64,000 bases of DNA from CAYGDP01 sp964348665 (GCA_964348665.1 CAYGDP010000008.1:118872-182871); one strand, 5' to 3'. Positions 33,631 through 43,313 are shown, counted from the first letter of the stretch. The notes: a model not told the origin generated them from the letters alone. Numbers and translations are program-made.

Positions 33631-35262
33631 ATGATACGGAAGAGCTTCATTTTAACCATGGTATCAAGCGTAGGGTTGATGTTTCTACCGATGATCATCC
33701 GCTCCGCAGATAAAATCGAAACTGATGTGTGCGTCTATGGCGGCGTGCCGTGTGGCGTCGTGGCGGCCGTGGCGGCGGCACGTGAAGGGATGAACGTGCT
33801 GCTGATCGAGCCGACCCAGCACGTCGGAGGATTGAATACAAGCGGCATTAATACCGCCGAGACCGAGCACATGCTCAAGTGGACATTCGGCGGAATCGCC
33901 CTGGAGTTCTATCAGCGCGTTGGCAAGCGCTACGGCTCGGACAAGCCCGCGTTCTATTTCGAGTCAAAAATCACCGAACAAGTTTTCAAGGAGATGCTCG
34001 CGGAGGCGAAAATCACCGTGCGCTACGGCCAGCGCGTCGAAAAAGTAGAGAAAGACAGTGCCCGCATTCGCCGCGTCTTGCTCACGGACGGATCTGCGGT
34101 TGCCGCGAAAGTCTTTGTGGATGCCAGTTACGAAGGCGACCTAATGTCGCGGGCGGGCGTAAGTTACACGTGGGGACGCGAGTCACGCGAGGAATTTGGG
34201 GAAGACCTTGCCGGGATTCGTCTGGACAAAACGCCGCGGAAAGCTGCCACCGTGGATGAAAAGGGAAATTTACTCCCCGGAATCAGCGGTTGGGCGCGCG
34301 ACGTCAAGGAAGGCGCTGCCGACCGCAAAGTGATGAACTACAACTGGCGTCTTTGCTTCTCAAACGATCCCGAAAAGAAAGTCCCGATTCCCGCGCCCGA
34401 ACGCTACGACCGTTCCCGCTATCGTCTGCTCGAAAATTGGCTGCGCGAGAAAGCGGCGCAAGGCAAGGATGTTAAACTCACCAACATCCTAGACCTGTAT
34501 TCTCACGTCCCCGGTCGTAAAGACAAAAAAGAAGTCAATAACACCCAGGCCGCCGTCATTTCGCTTGGACATTTTGGCGGACAATTCGATTATCCGGACG
34601 CCGACTACGCCACGCGGGAACGGATCATCGCCGATCATAAGGATTACACGCTCGGCCTTCTCCATTTTCTTGCCAACGACGAGAGCGTGCCGGAAAAACT
34701 GCGCGCCGAGATGCGGCAGTGGGGTCTTGCCAAAGATGAGTTTACCGATAACGGCAATTTTCCGTACCAACTCTACGTGCGCGAGGCGCGGCGGATGCGC
34801 GGCGCCTATGTGATGACCCAACGCGACGTGCAAGACGACCGCCGCAAGCCCGATGCCATCGCCGTCAACAGCCATTTCATTGATTGTCATCACGTCCAGC
34901 GCTTGGCGGTCTCGCCAACGGAGTTTGTCAACGAAGGCCGCATCTGGCGAATCGGCTGGGCATATCAAATCCCATATCGCGCCCTTACGCCCAAGCCCGA
35001 TGAGTGCAAAAATCTGCTCGTACCTGGTGCGGCCAGTTTCACGCACGTGGCCTTCTGCTCGTATCGATTGGAGAGCACCTGGATGATGAGCGGGCACGCG
35101 GCCGGCGTGGCGGCTGCAAGAGCCGCGCGCGACGGTAAATCCGTGCAGGATTTGGATGTATCGAAATTGCAAGACCGACTTCGCGAACAGAAACAGGTGA
35201 TTGATTTCGTCGAGGGCCAGCCCGAAAAATTCCCGGGCGGCTCCGGTTGGCCGGAGTTTTGA
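33631..35262 (+). CDS. Secreted FAD-dependent oxidoreductase
   Basis: This 543-residue protein has a signal peptide (IRKSFILTMVSSVGLMFLPMIIRSA) and a dinucleotide-binding domain that starts VCVYGGVPCGVVAAVAAAREGMNVLLIEP, then VGGLNTSG. This fits the PF12831 group of FAD-dependent oxidoreductases common in polysaccharide-degrading bacteria. The ATG at 33631 follows GGAGGTCAAGC; the frame to 33589 has no ribosome-binding site. The ending LESTWMMSGHAAGVAAA is the usual FAD-domain closing helix. Substrate unknown, probably a sugar or glycan. Confidence 0.88.
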   Translation: MIRKSFILTMVSSVGLMFLPMIIRSADKIETDVCVYGGVPCGVVAAVAAAREGMNVLLIEPTQHVGGLNTSGINTAETEHMLKWTFGGIALEFYQRVGKRYGSDKPAFYFESKITEQVFKEMLAEAKITVRYGQRVEKVEKDSARIRRVLLTDGSAVAAKVFVDASYEGDLMSRAGVSYTWGRESREEFGEDLAGIRLDKTPRKAATVDEKGNLLPGISGWARDVKEGAADRKVMNYNWRLCFSNDPEKKVPIPAPERYDRSRYRLLENWLREKAAQGKDVKLTNILDLYSHVPGRKDKKEVNNTQAAVISLGHFGGQFDYPDADYATRERIIADHKDYTLGLLHFLANDESVPEKLRAEMRQWGLAKDEFTDNGNFPYQLYVREARRMRGAYVMTQRDVQDDRRKPDAIAVNSHFIDCHHVQRLAVSPTEFVNEGRIWRIGWAYQIPYRALTPKPDECKNLLVPGAASFTHVAFCSYRLESTWMMSGHAAGVAAARAARDGKSVQDLDVSKLQDRLREQKQVIDFVEGQPEKFPGGSGWPEF

Positions 35263-35277
35263 ACATCGCACGTTTGA

Positions 35278-35302
35278 CTCGCGGGGGACCGCTGTCCGCG
35301 AG
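35278..35302. repeat. Hairpin in a convergent intergenic gap
   Basis: CTCGCGG (35278-35284) and CCGCGAG (35296-35302) form a 7-bp stem with an 11-base loop, 16 bases past the stop of the FAD oxidoreductase gene and before the convergent 35346 gene. It could serve as a bidirectional terminator, although no T-run follows, or be another small interspersed palindrome. Confidence 0.4.
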
Positions 35303-35345
35303 ATGCGTATTTGCTTCCCCCTAAATCCTCTGCCATCTCTCCAAA

Positions 35346-36611
35346 TCACTCGAATGGTTTGATCTGAATCTGCGCAGCATGCGGCTGTTGTTGCGCCTGG
35401 GTGCGTCCAGTCGGGACGGTAAAAGCACGATATTGCCCAGTGAACTTCCATAGTTCCAATGTTGGCCCCATCCCCACCGCCATCAAAACGATAATTCCTA
35501 CGCAAAGCGCCGGCAGTAAAACCGGCGGCAGCCCTAATTTCCATAAGAGCAATGGACCCCACCAACCGAACAGCAAAATGCAGAGCGGCGCGACGAAAAT
35601 TTGGTCGTAGCGGGGCATAATCAGTTGGCCAGTCGCGATCCGCGCGAACACGCTGGTCGGCGGGGCGCATCCCGCTATGTATTTGGAGAGTCGAACCACA
35701 GCGATCAAGACACAAAAGGCACGCCAAAGGGATGAGAGGAAAGTAGACTCACCTTTCTGGATCTGTGGATCTGCAAGCAGCTGAACAAGTGCTCGCCACA
35801 CCTTTGCGTTGTTCAGTTGTCCGAAATCTGAAAACAGAAAAACCGCCGTGCCCATGGCGGCATGCGCCCACCATGCGGCAAGAAAGCTCAATGCGCACAC
35901 TGTCATTATCGTTTGAGGCGGAAACTTCAGGCGTGGCCCCACGGCTGTGAACGGCCAACCGAGAAGCCCGCGTTTGGTCGCCTCACGTAAATAGAGTTCC
36001 TTTGGCTCGGTCGTCCATTCAGGGTCGTCCCACGGAAACCGCCCCAGTACCCGCCGCGTGCCAATCACCATCAATACATAAATAAGCGCCAATCCTGCCA
36101 ACGTCACAAAACGTTCAAACCCCGGATACACCGTCAGCGGCAGGATCGCCAAACAGTAAAACAGGATGCCTCGCTCGGACCTTAGGGTCCGCCCAAGCGT
36201 GATGAGATAAGAGCCTGTAAAAAGCACAATGATCGTAAACGCAGCCCAAAGCCAAGCCTTGCGTGAAATTCCATCCAGGAGAGGCAGTGCGACAAAGACC
36301 CCAACGACGGCAAAATCTTGCCAATTGAGCAATACCGATCCCAAGGGCAGAGGCTTTCCTAATGACCATGGAGTCTGTGCCAGCCAGCGACGATACGGCG
36401 GACGATAAAACGGATGGGCTGCAATCACGCGGTAGATCCCGTACACCGCACTCAAAATGCAAAGGATCAAGAACCGCGCCTTGGCAAAATCATCGTCCAG
36501 CTTTGCATCCACCCACGGGATCAAACGCTCCGCCGCGTTTGTGCCGGCGAACAAGAGCCCGATAAATATCGCAAAGTAAAGACGGAGCGGCGGCGCAAAG
36601 TGATGGCTCAT
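35346..36611 (-). CDS. Multi-pass membrane protein, probable ABC permease
   Basis: This 421-residue protein has about ten hydrophobic helices. No family motif was recognised with certainty. It overlaps the stop of the ABC ATPase gene by four bases (36608-36611), which strongly suggests it is the permease partner of that ATPase. The C-terminus is a short Gln-rich tail (RTQAQQQPHAAQIQ). The transported substrate is unknown. Confidence 0.7.
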   Translation of the reverse strand: MSHHFAPPLRLYFAIFIGLLFAGTNAAERLIPWVDAKLDDDFAKARFLILCILSAVYGIYRVIAAHPFYRPPYRRWLAQTPWSLGKPLPLGSVLLNWQDFAVVGVFVALPLLDGISRKAWLWAAFTIIVLFTGSYLITLGRTLRSERGILFYCLAILPLTVYPGFERFVTLAGLALIYVLMVIGTRRVLGRFPWDDPEWTTEPKELYLREATKRGLLGWPFTAVGPRLKFPPQTIMTVCALSFLAAWWAHAAMGTAVFLFSDFGQLNNAKVWRALVQLLADPQIQKGESTFLSSLWRAFCVLIAVVRLSKYIAGCAPPTSVFARIATGQLIMPRYDQIFVAPLCILLFGWWGPLLLWKLGLPPVLLPALCVGIIVLMAVGMGPTLELWKFTGQYRAFTVPTGRTQAQQQPHAAQIQIKPFE

Positions 36612-37387
36612 CGTTTGCCCTCCGAAAAATACCGCTGGATGTTGTTCGCCCCTTCCGGATGAATCAACCGCTCCAGTGCCTCGGTCAACGTTCCCGAGTG
36701 TCCGGCGCGCTCGCGCAACCCCGCCACCGTATCGAATGCAAGTATCTGTCCGTCCTTGATGATCGCGATCCGGTCGGCAACACCCTCAACCAGTTCGGGA
36801 ACGGGCACCGCCATGAGGATCGTTACGTCATCGCGCCCGGCCAGATGTTTGAGTACTTGTTGGAGCGCGTGCAACGCCGAGGAATCCAGCCCGCCCGAAA
36901 ACGGCTCGTCGAGAATCAAAATCGGCGCTTCAGTAACCAGCGCGGAGCAAAGACCGATTTTCTTCCGCTGTCCCGTCGAGAAGCTCGAAATCGGCGAATC
37001 AGCGCGTTTGCTTAAGTCGAACAACTCAAACAATCGCTTGGCGTGATCGAAAAGCCGGTCTTCCTCAATGCCGTAGAGCCGCCCCGCGGCCAGCACGAAT
37101 TCGCGCCCCGTCGCCATCTGTGGTAGCCAGGGCGTATCCGGCAAATACGCGACTCGCTGGCGTATCTTTTTCTCTTCCTCGATCGAGCGACGGCGGCGCA
37201 GCCCGTCAATTTCGACATGACCTTTCAGCGGCGCGAGCACGCCCGCCGCGATGCCGAGCAACGTGCTCTTGCCCATCCCGTTCGGTCCCATCACGCAAAC
37301 CGCTTCACCCGCCTCGATCTTCAAGTTGATCCCGCGCAACGTAGGCTGCACGCTATAGTGATGCCACACGTCAACCAAATGAATCAT
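36608..37387 (-). CDS. ABC transporter ATP-binding protein
   Basis: This 259-residue ATPase has Walker A (VMGPNGMGKST), the signature SSFSTGQRKKIGLCSAL and Walker B (PILILDEPFSGGLDS). The signature is FSTGQ instead of LSGGQ, a common variant in ABC-2-type exporters. The start at 37387 (MIHLVDVWHHY) is preceded by AGGAGAAAAAG; the longer open frame to 37594 runs through unrelated sequence. It is coupled to the membrane protein downstream. Confidence 0.92.
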   Translation of the reverse strand: MIHLVDVWHHYSVQPTLRGINLKIEAGEAVCVMGPNGMGKSTLLGIAAGVLAPLKGHVEIDGLRRRRSIEEEKKIRQRVAYLPDTPWLPQMATGREFVLAAGRLYGIEEDRLFDHAKRLFELFDLSKRADSPISSFSTGQRKKIGLCSALVTEAPILILDEPFSGGLDSSALHALQQVLKHLAGRDDVTILMAVPVPELVEGVADRIAIIKDGQILAFDTVAGLRERAGHSGTLTEALERLIHPEGANNIQRYFSEGKR

Positions 37388-37636
37388 CTTTTTCTCCTGA
37401 AAGGCATCCTGCGGATAATCGTCTGTGCTGTCAACCGTAACTGGATTGTGGAATTCAGCGCCCTTCCCTTGAGAGCGCGTCGAGAATCGTTTGCGTGACG
37501 ATTTCGTGACCCGCGAGACCCGCATTCTTCCGACGATGGGCGCGGTTGTAAGGATAAACACGTCTGCTTTGCCTTTCTCGGCAGCCGCCGCCAAGAAACA
37601 GAACCAGGCAGAAATAAATGGTTGCTCAGTTTCCGG
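37388..37636 (-). other. Intergenic gap with a possible decayed hydrolase C-terminus
   Basis: This 249-bp gap between the 37637 gene and the ABC ATPase keeps open, protein-like stretches in two shifted minus-strand frames: one reads GKADVFILTTAPIVGRM, another reads NAGLAGHEIVTQTILDALS. Both resemble pieces of SGNH/GDSL-hydrolase domains (the second like the block V region), suggesting the frameshifted remnant of a lost gene. This is a visual judgement only. Confidence 0.25.
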
Positions 37637-40027
37637 TTATTTTTTAGCGGGGATAACGCGATAGCTTCGTAGTTCGCCGGAATGCAAATCAAGAGTAAAC
37701 GATGAATTGGCGAGGTCGCGCCGACCCACCAAATCGCGGACGGCGCCTGCGGCGGGAAAATTCACTTCCACATTCGCCTTGGCGTTCAGCGAGGTATTGA
37801 CGACAAAATAATACGTTCCTTGCGACGGAGTTTTGATTTCGCGGACGACGACTTCCCGATCCTTGCTCGCGCCCGCCACGATCGTTGACGGCAGGGCGGG
37901 AACGGCGAGAAACGCCTGATTGAAACGCCGGACATAATCGGGAAATCCCGTTGAGAAGCTCGAGCCGCAGAGATATCCGATGTTGCGCGGGTCGCCGTTT
38001 GCCACCGCGCGCGCTTCGAGCAGTCGAACGTGCGGCCCGGCTCGATCTACATCCACACAGACATAGCCGACCTGTCCGTCGAACGGCAAATCGGATTTCC
38101 CTTTAGCACGGTCGTGATTGTCTTCGTTGAGTGTAAAATGTCGCACCATCGTCAGGCCACTCTGCGTGCGGTAACGGTCGAACAAATCCTCGCGCGCAAC
38201 AGTGAAGAGGCGTCCGATGGGAAATGTCATCATCACACCCACCCGGTCGCGGTATCGGTCGGGATCTGCATGAGGAGCGGAATGAAACGGCTCGTGACGC
38301 CACGGCAGCGGCGAAACCAGGTCGCGGAATTCAAGGCTATGACCATAGTAGCTACCCTTTACGACGTCGTCTAATGACGTCGGCGCCAGCGCCCAGCGAA
38401 ACCAGCCGTCTTGTTTCTTGGCAAACGCATCCCACCAGGCAGGATCATCGGTTGTCACCTGTGCCGGATGCCCGTGTTGACCGGACGCCGGCAGGCGTAA
38501 CATTGGCACCGCTTCGCTCGTCCATGGCGTAAAGAACAGTTGGGCCGAATTGTCGCCCAATCCTTTCGCGACATGTTCGCGCAGTGCGCCGAGAAACGCA
38601 GCGCGCTGTTCAAACCACCACTGCACGTACCGTTCGTAGAGTGCGCGGTCGCCTTCATAGCTGCCGATCAGAATGTCGCGCGAGACGCTCTGCGCCGCTG
38701 CATCGTTCGGAAACGCTGCTCGGAACCGCGTGATCGTCGCTGCCGCGAAGCTGATGGGCAAACAATTGTCCCGAGTGCGAAACCACGCTCCCGCGAAATG
38801 CGCTTTGTCTTTGTGAGCCAGAATGGTTTTATCGAGTATCTTTTTCGCATCGGCTAAGGTGTCGGGATCGGTCAAATCCACATTGCTGTCTTCCGTCCAC
38901 CAAACTCCGGTGTATTGATTGTCCTTTTGCTTACCGTGATACAATTTTTCGGCGCGTCGCTCCCAGCCGAGGCTCTTGGCCGGATATCCGAGCGCGCCCT
39001 TATATTCATAGTACGGCAACAGGTCGAGTCCCTCCGATGCAATTTGCGGCACGAGCCGCTCCCAGAGACCCGCCAGAGGAGGTTTAGCGGGATTCACCCA
39101 CGCCATCTCGCTTGTCCAACCCTGGTTGTGACCGAACTCGAGAAGGTCTTTTGCGAACGTGTTAAACCCCAACATCCGCGACAGACGCGCTTTGTACACG
39201 AACCAGTTAACCGGGTCCTCGACGCCGCGTGCCTCCGGTTCCTTACCGGAAATTGCCTCGTCCGCCATTTCTTCGCGGAAAAACACACGCCGTCGCGGCA
39301 ACTCGGCTGGCGGAAACTCCACATCCGCGTACAGCGCTGCCGCGTCTGGCACTCGGCGAAGCCGGATTTTTCCCACCGCGGCTCCTTCGGATCGTGGATC
39401 ATTGAGCCGTTTCGTTTGAAAAATCAAAACGTGAAACCCTTCTGGCGGCGTCGATGGACGTCCATTGGCCGCGGGATCGCGTTGTGCGTAAATCCCTTGA
39501 AACCGGTGATGCAGGAAAAAGACCGTGCGATATAATTGCCACTTCCCCGACTGTGGATACGAGAGCGATTCGAAGGAAGGCTGAGTGAATTGCTGGCGCG
39601 CATCACCGACGGCTGCGCCCGTTGCGAACCCGCGAATGAAATCTGCGCCGCGATTCGCCACGAATATCGTTCTGGGCATGTCATCGGGAAATTCGATTTC
39701 CAGCACGTACGCCGTGCCGGCTTGCAAATTTTTCCCCCGCCCGATGACCCACGCCATCACTTTGGGCTCATCAGTCATAGGAAGCACGCGCGCCTTCCTA
39801 CCTAGAACCGCCGCGACTTGGCTCGCGTTCTTTGGATATTCGTGGATCGGTTCTTGTGTCGACGTGTCAATCTCATCCACCACAGTGAACGAATCGAGCA
39901 ACCGATCGAAGTTCTCAGTTCCAGTTGGTTCGGCGCACACGGCTGTCGTTACAGTGAAAATGATGCAGACGACGAAAAATCGGAGTTGTCGCGCCTTTAG
40001 AATAAAAGGTTTGTTTCTCTGCATCAC
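37637..40027 (-). CDS. Large secreted protein of unknown function, possible glycosidase
   Basis: This 796-residue protein starts with GTG-ATG and a signal peptide (FFVVCIIFTVTTAVCAEPTG). The first ~250 residues look like an all-beta domain, the middle (~300-560) has the alpha/beta look of a TIM barrel (e.g. LLPYYEYKGALGYP, GVWWTEDSNVDLTDPDT), and the end (~720-790) looks like a beta domain (YYFVVNTSLNAKANVEVNFP), as in GH-A glycosidases with a C-terminal beta sandwich. The start overlaps the kdsD stop. No known family was identified with confidence. Confidence 0.7.
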   Translation of the reverse strand: MMQRNKPFILKARQLRFFVVCIIFTVTTAVCAEPTGTENFDRLLDSFTVVDEIDTSTQEPIHEYPKNASQVAAVLGRKARVLPMTDEPKVMAWVIGRGKNLQAGTAYVLEIEFPDDMPRTIFVANRGADFIRGFATGAAVGDARQQFTQPSFESLSYPQSGKWQLYRTVFFLHHRFQGIYAQRDPAANGRPSTPPEGFHVLIFQTKRLNDPRSEGAAVGKIRLRRVPDAAALYADVEFPPAELPRRRVFFREEMADEAISGKEPEARGVEDPVNWFVYKARLSRMLGFNTFAKDLLEFGHNQGWTSEMAWVNPAKPPLAGLWERLVPQIASEGLDLLPYYEYKGALGYPAKSLGWERRAEKLYHGKQKDNQYTGVWWTEDSNVDLTDPDTLADAKKILDKTILAHKDKAHFAGAWFRTRDNCLPISFAAATITRFRAAFPNDAAAQSVSRDILIGSYEGDRALYERYVQWWFEQRAAFLGALREHVAKGLGDNSAQLFFTPWTSEAVPMLRLPASGQHGHPAQVTTDDPAWWDAFAKKQDGWFRWALAPTSLDDVVKGSYYGHSLEFRDLVSPLPWRHEPFHSAPHADPDRYRDRVGVMMTFPIGRLFTVAREDLFDRYRTQSGLTMVRHFTLNEDNHDRAKGKSDLPFDGQVGYVCVDVDRAGPHVRLLEARAVANGDPRNIGYLCGSSFSTGFPDYVRRFNQAFLAVPALPSTIVAGASKDREVVVREIKTPSQGTYYFVVNTSLNAKANVEVNFPAAGAVRDLVGRRDLANSSFTLDLHSGELRSYRVIPAKK

Positions 40028-41016
40028 ATTACCTTGAACTTCGGCAAATCCTGCGAGTCCACAATGCCAACGGGCTTTTTCTTGGCATTCACGACGACGA
40101 GGTCATCGATGTTGCGTTCCTGAAAAACTTTTAGCGCCTCCACGGCCAGTGCGTCATCGCGCACTGTGATCGGATTCCGCGTCATCAACTTTGCCACGCA
40201 CTCGCCCAGCACGTTGTCACCGCGGGATGCCGCACGCCGAAAATCACCGTCCGTAAACACTCCCGCCAATTTTCCTGTGCCATTGACCACGCTGATCGTA
40301 CCGCTCTTGGCGCGCGTCATCGCCAGCAATGCTTCTTTCACGGTGGCGGTGTGTTGTATGACCGGGTTGCGGTCGCCCGAACGCATGATGTCGCGAATGC
40401 GTAGCAAGAGGCTGCGGCCGATCGTCCCGGCAGGATGCAGTCGCCCAAAATCTTCGCGCGTGAACCCGCGCGATTCGAGCAACGCCATCGCCAGCGCGTC
40501 GCCCAGCATCAGCGCCGCAGTGGTGCTGGCAGTCGGAGCGAGATTATGCGGACACGCCTCGCGCGATACGCTTGCGTCGAGCACCACGTCGCTGTAGCGC
40601 GCCAACGTCGAACGCGCGTTGCCGGTCAACGCGATCACGCCGACATCGAATCGTTTTACCGCCGGCAAAATGTTCAGGATTTCGTCCGTCTCACCGCTGT
40701 AGCTGATGAAGAGCACCACATCGCCGTCCCGGAGCACGCCGAGATCGCCGTGCATCGCGTCGCCTGCGTGCAACACGACGCTGCTCGTTCCGGTGCTGGC
40801 GAGTGTGGCCGAGATTTTTTCGCCGACATTGCCCGATTTGCCCACACCGCAGACGATCACCTTGCCGCGCTGGGCGATGCAGGAGAGAATCAAATCCATC
40901 GCAGCTCGAAACGCTTTCGAAGCCACGGCGGTGTTTAGCCGCCGTCGCAGAGCACGGAGCGCCTCGATCTCGATGTCGCAGACGCGTTTGGCGGTCTTGA
41001 GAGGGTTCCTTGCCAT
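40024..41016 (-). CDS. kdsD: Arabinose-5-phosphate isomerase
   Basis: This 330-residue enzyme converts ribulose-5-phosphate to arabinose-5-phosphate, the first step of Kdo synthesis for lipopolysaccharide. It has the SIS domain (VCGVGKSGNVGEKISATLASTGTSS, LFISYSGETDEIL) near residues 50-120, HPAGTIGRSLLLRIRDIM, and two CBS domains at the C-terminus (about 200-330). The ATG at 41016 is preferred over a GTG at 41037. The presence of this gene indicates a Gram-negative outer membrane with Kdo-type lipopolysaccharide. No other kds gene is nearby. Confidence 0.94.
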   Translation of the reverse strand: MARNPLKTAKRVCDIEIEALRALRRRLNTAVASKAFRAAMDLILSCIAQRGKVIVCGVGKSGNVGEKISATLASTGTSSVVLHAGDAMHGDLGVLRDGDVVLFISYSGETDEILNILPAVKRFDVGVIALTGNARSTLARYSDVVLDASVSREACPHNLAPTASTTAALMLGDALAMALLESRGFTREDFGRLHPAGTIGRSLLLRIRDIMRSGDRNPVIQHTATVKEALLAMTRAKSGTISVVNGTGKLAGVFTDGDFRRAASRGDNVLGECVAKLMTRNPITVRDDALAVEALKVFQERNIDDLVVVNAKKKPVGIVDSQDLPKFKVM

Positions 41017-41122
41017 CGTTATCTGCGACGATGCCACTCACCTGCCAGAGTGTCAAGCAAAGCGGTTAGGAAATGGCGTACTGTGGAGAAGTGACTGAAA
41101 ACTCTGTGAGAAGAGAACCTGC

Positions 41123-41764
41123 CTATTTTCCTCCCGCTGTCTTCACCACGATTTTGCCGCCTTCGATTTTCAGGTCTTGGATACGCTGGCGTGTGGCAGC
41201 GAGATTGGGATCTTGATTGAGTTGCTCGGCGAGGTTTCGTTCCTGGAGTGATTTGAGAAATTCCGCGGGAACGGGCTGGCCGTTCACGTCAATCGCTTCG
41301 GGCCGAATGAAGACGACTCCGTTGTTCGCGGTGATTTTGAGTGTGACTCGACCGTTCAGGTAGCGGTCGCGAAATCCCGGAACTTCGGTGAGCGGAACGC
41401 TGGCTTGCGCGGTAAGCTGGTCTTTCTCGATCTCGACGAAGAGTTTGCCTTTGGCTTCCTTCCAGTTTGGGTCGAGAGCGATGAGCGTGTTGATGTCGTT
41501 GGCAGAAAGTTCCAGCGTGGCGGCCTGACCAGCCTCGGCGGTTTTCCGAAACTGACCGAGCCGCGCGAGCAGCCCGTCGTATTCGTCCTGGGTGGCGGAG
41601 TAGCTGGGGATTGACGCTGGTGTTTTGGAGGTAAACGCGGAAACCTTGCGGAAAATCAAATATGCGCCGCAAGCCATACAGCCTGAAATGACAAAAAAGA
41701 CGATGGCCAGCGTGATGAAGATTTTCGCGAACAGCCCCATCCCTTTCTTCGTTTCGGTGCTCAT
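41123..41764 (-). CDS. Membrane-anchored protein of unknown function
   Basis: This 213-residue protein has an N-terminal cytoplasmic segment (MSTETKKGMG), one hydrophobic helix (FAKIFITLAIVFFVISGCMACGAYLIF) and an outside domain. The segment TLELSANDINTLIALDPNWKEAKGKLFVEIEKDQLTAQASVPL suggests a beta-rich lipid- or ligand-binding-like fold, but no family was recognised. The start at 41764 removes an unrelated leading stretch. It is 85-107 bases upstream of kdsD and may be in the same transcription unit. Confidence 0.75.
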   Translation of the reverse strand: MSTETKKGMGLFAKIFITLAIVFFVISGCMACGAYLIFRKVSAFTSKTPASIPSYSATQDEYDGLLARLGQFRKTAEAGQAATLELSANDINTLIALDPNWKEAKGKLFVEIEKDQLTAQASVPLTEVPGFRDRYLNGRVTLKITANNGVVFIRPEAIDVNGQPVPAEFLKSLQERNLAEQLNQDPNLAATRQRIQDLKIEGGKIVVKTAGGK

Positions 41765-41889
41765 GCGAAAACGATAACAGGCAAAATCCCAACGCGCAAG
41801 GAGCTTGTTCACGCCCCAATCTCCAGCCGCCAGTTTCCCGTTTACTAGCGCTCCCTAGCGTGGCATCCTTGAGTGTGGAAATACTGTAA

Positions 41890-43248
41890 ATGAAACTTCC
41901 AATCGTCCTCGTCCTCGTTCTCGTCCTCGAACCCGCGTTCGCCGATGACCCTTCCGCTGCCGAAACCCGGTCCGCGCTTGCCCGCTCGACCTCTTTCTTC
42001 CGTTCCGTCTCGACGAATGGCGGTTATCTTTGGCGCTACTCGGAATTCTTGACGGAACGATGGGGCGAGAAAAAGGCCACCGAGTCGCAAATCTGGGTAC
42101 AACCCCCCGGCACGCCCACCGTTGGCGCGGCGTTTCTGCGCGCGTACGAGGTCACCAAGGACAAACAATATCTCGACGCCGCCGTGGCTGCCGCTGAAGC
42201 GCTTGCTGCCGGTCAGCTTGAATCGGGAGGCTGGGATTATCTCATAGATTTCGCGCCAGGAGCGAAACCCAGTAACATCACCACGTTCGACGACAACACC
42301 ACGCAAAGTGCGCTCCGGTTTCTCATGGCCGTTGCTCAATACTCCATTTCTCCACGACTCCACCACTCCATTGAGGTTGGACTTGCGGGTTTGCTCCGCG
42401 CGCAATATCCAAATGGTGCATGGCCGCAGCGTTACGACGGAAAAACGCGCGACACGAAGGATTTCCCAATTCTGAAGGCGACGATTCCACAAAATTGGTC
42501 GCGCGATTGGCCGAATGCGAAGTATCACGCGTTCTATACGTTCAACGACAATACCATCCGTGATTGTATCCTCACGGTGCTCGACGCGCATCGCCGATAC
42601 GGCAAGCAAGAGCATCTCGATGCCGCCAAACGTGCTGGTGATTTCATCCTCCTCGCCCAGCTTCCCACTCCGCAATCAGGATGGGCACAACAATATGATT
42701 TCGCAATGCAACCCGCATGGGCGCGCAAGTTCGAGCCGCCCGCCGTCAGCGCCAGCGAATCCAGCGGCATCATCCGCACCCTTGTGGATTTATATTTAGC
42801 TACCGGGGACGAAAAATATCTCGCGCCAATCCCCTCGGCAATTGACTGGCTCAAACATTCCGAGATCGCGCCGAAAACCTGGGCGCGCTTCTACGAGGTT
42901 GGCTCTAATAAACCGCTCTATTTCACCAAGGACTATAAACTTACACACAACGACGACGATCTGCCGACGCACTACAGTTTCAAGAGCAGTTACGGCGTCC
43001 AATCCACCATCGGATATTACGAGGAAGTGAAGCAATTGGGACACACCGCGTATCTTGAAAAACAAAAACCGAACCCGCTCACAGCGCAGGGGAAAGAAAA
43101 GCGCCGCGCAGCGCTTGCCCCGCGCATCCGTGCGATCATCACCACTCTTGATGAAAAAGGCCGTTGGCTCACCAACAACCGTATCGAAAGCAAAGCGTTC
43201 GTGCAAAACATCAACCTGCTCTGCGATTATTTGGAGGTGGCAGAATGA
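41890..43248 (+). CDS. pelA: Pectate lyase, PL10-like
   Basis: This is a 452-residue secreted protein with a short signal peptide (LPIVLVLVLVLEPAFA). The alpha/alpha-barrel features of family 10 pectate lyases are visible: NGGYLWRYSE, FDDNTTQSALRFLM, QYPNGAWPQRYDG (the NGxWPQ motif), FNDNTIRDCILTVLDAHRRYG and an aspartate/arginine-rich C-terminal half. It would cleave polygalacturonate by beta-elimination, consistent with a saprophytic polysaccharide-degrading lifestyle. Its stop overlaps a truncated open frame at 43245. Confidence 0.85.
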   Translation: MKLPIVLVLVLVLEPAFADDPSAAETRSALARSTSFFRSVSTNGGYLWRYSEFLTERWGEKKATESQIWVQPPGTPTVGAAFLRAYEVTKDKQYLDAAVAAAEALAAGQLESGGWDYLIDFAPGAKPSNITTFDDNTTQSALRFLMAVAQYSISPRLHHSIEVGLAGLLRAQYPNGAWPQRYDGKTRDTKDFPILKATIPQNWSRDWPNAKYHAFYTFNDNTIRDCILTVLDAHRRYGKQEHLDAAKRAGDFILLAQLPTPQSGWAQQYDFAMQPAWARKFEPPAVSASESSGIIRTLVDLYLATGDEKYLAPIPSAIDWLKHSEIAPKTWARFYEVGSNKPLYFTKDYKLTHNDDDLPTHYSFKSSYGVQSTIGYYEEVKQLGHTAYLEKQKPNPLTAQGKEKRRAALAPRIRAIITTLDEKGRWLTNNRIESKAFVQNINLLCDYLEVAE

Positions 43249-43313
43249 GTGATCGTTATCAATTTCTCAAACGCACCGCGCAGATTTTCTTCACGCAAAA
43301 ACCTTGCTTATAA
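43245..43313 (+). pseudogene. Truncated open frame coupled to the pectate lyase
   Basis: An ATG overlapping the pectate-lyase stop begins a 22-codon frame (MSDRYQFLKRTAQIFF...) that ends at 43313. It reads like the true start of a longer coupled gene whose remainder was lost. The following 200 bases hold low-complexity filler rather than coding sequence. The family of the lost gene cannot be inferred. Confidence 0.4.

Noticed and set aside
34489..35727. Minus-strand open frame of 412 codons antisense to the FAD oxidoreductase
   Set aside because: No motif, and the opposite strand is a clear enzyme with a signal peptide and ribosome-binding site.
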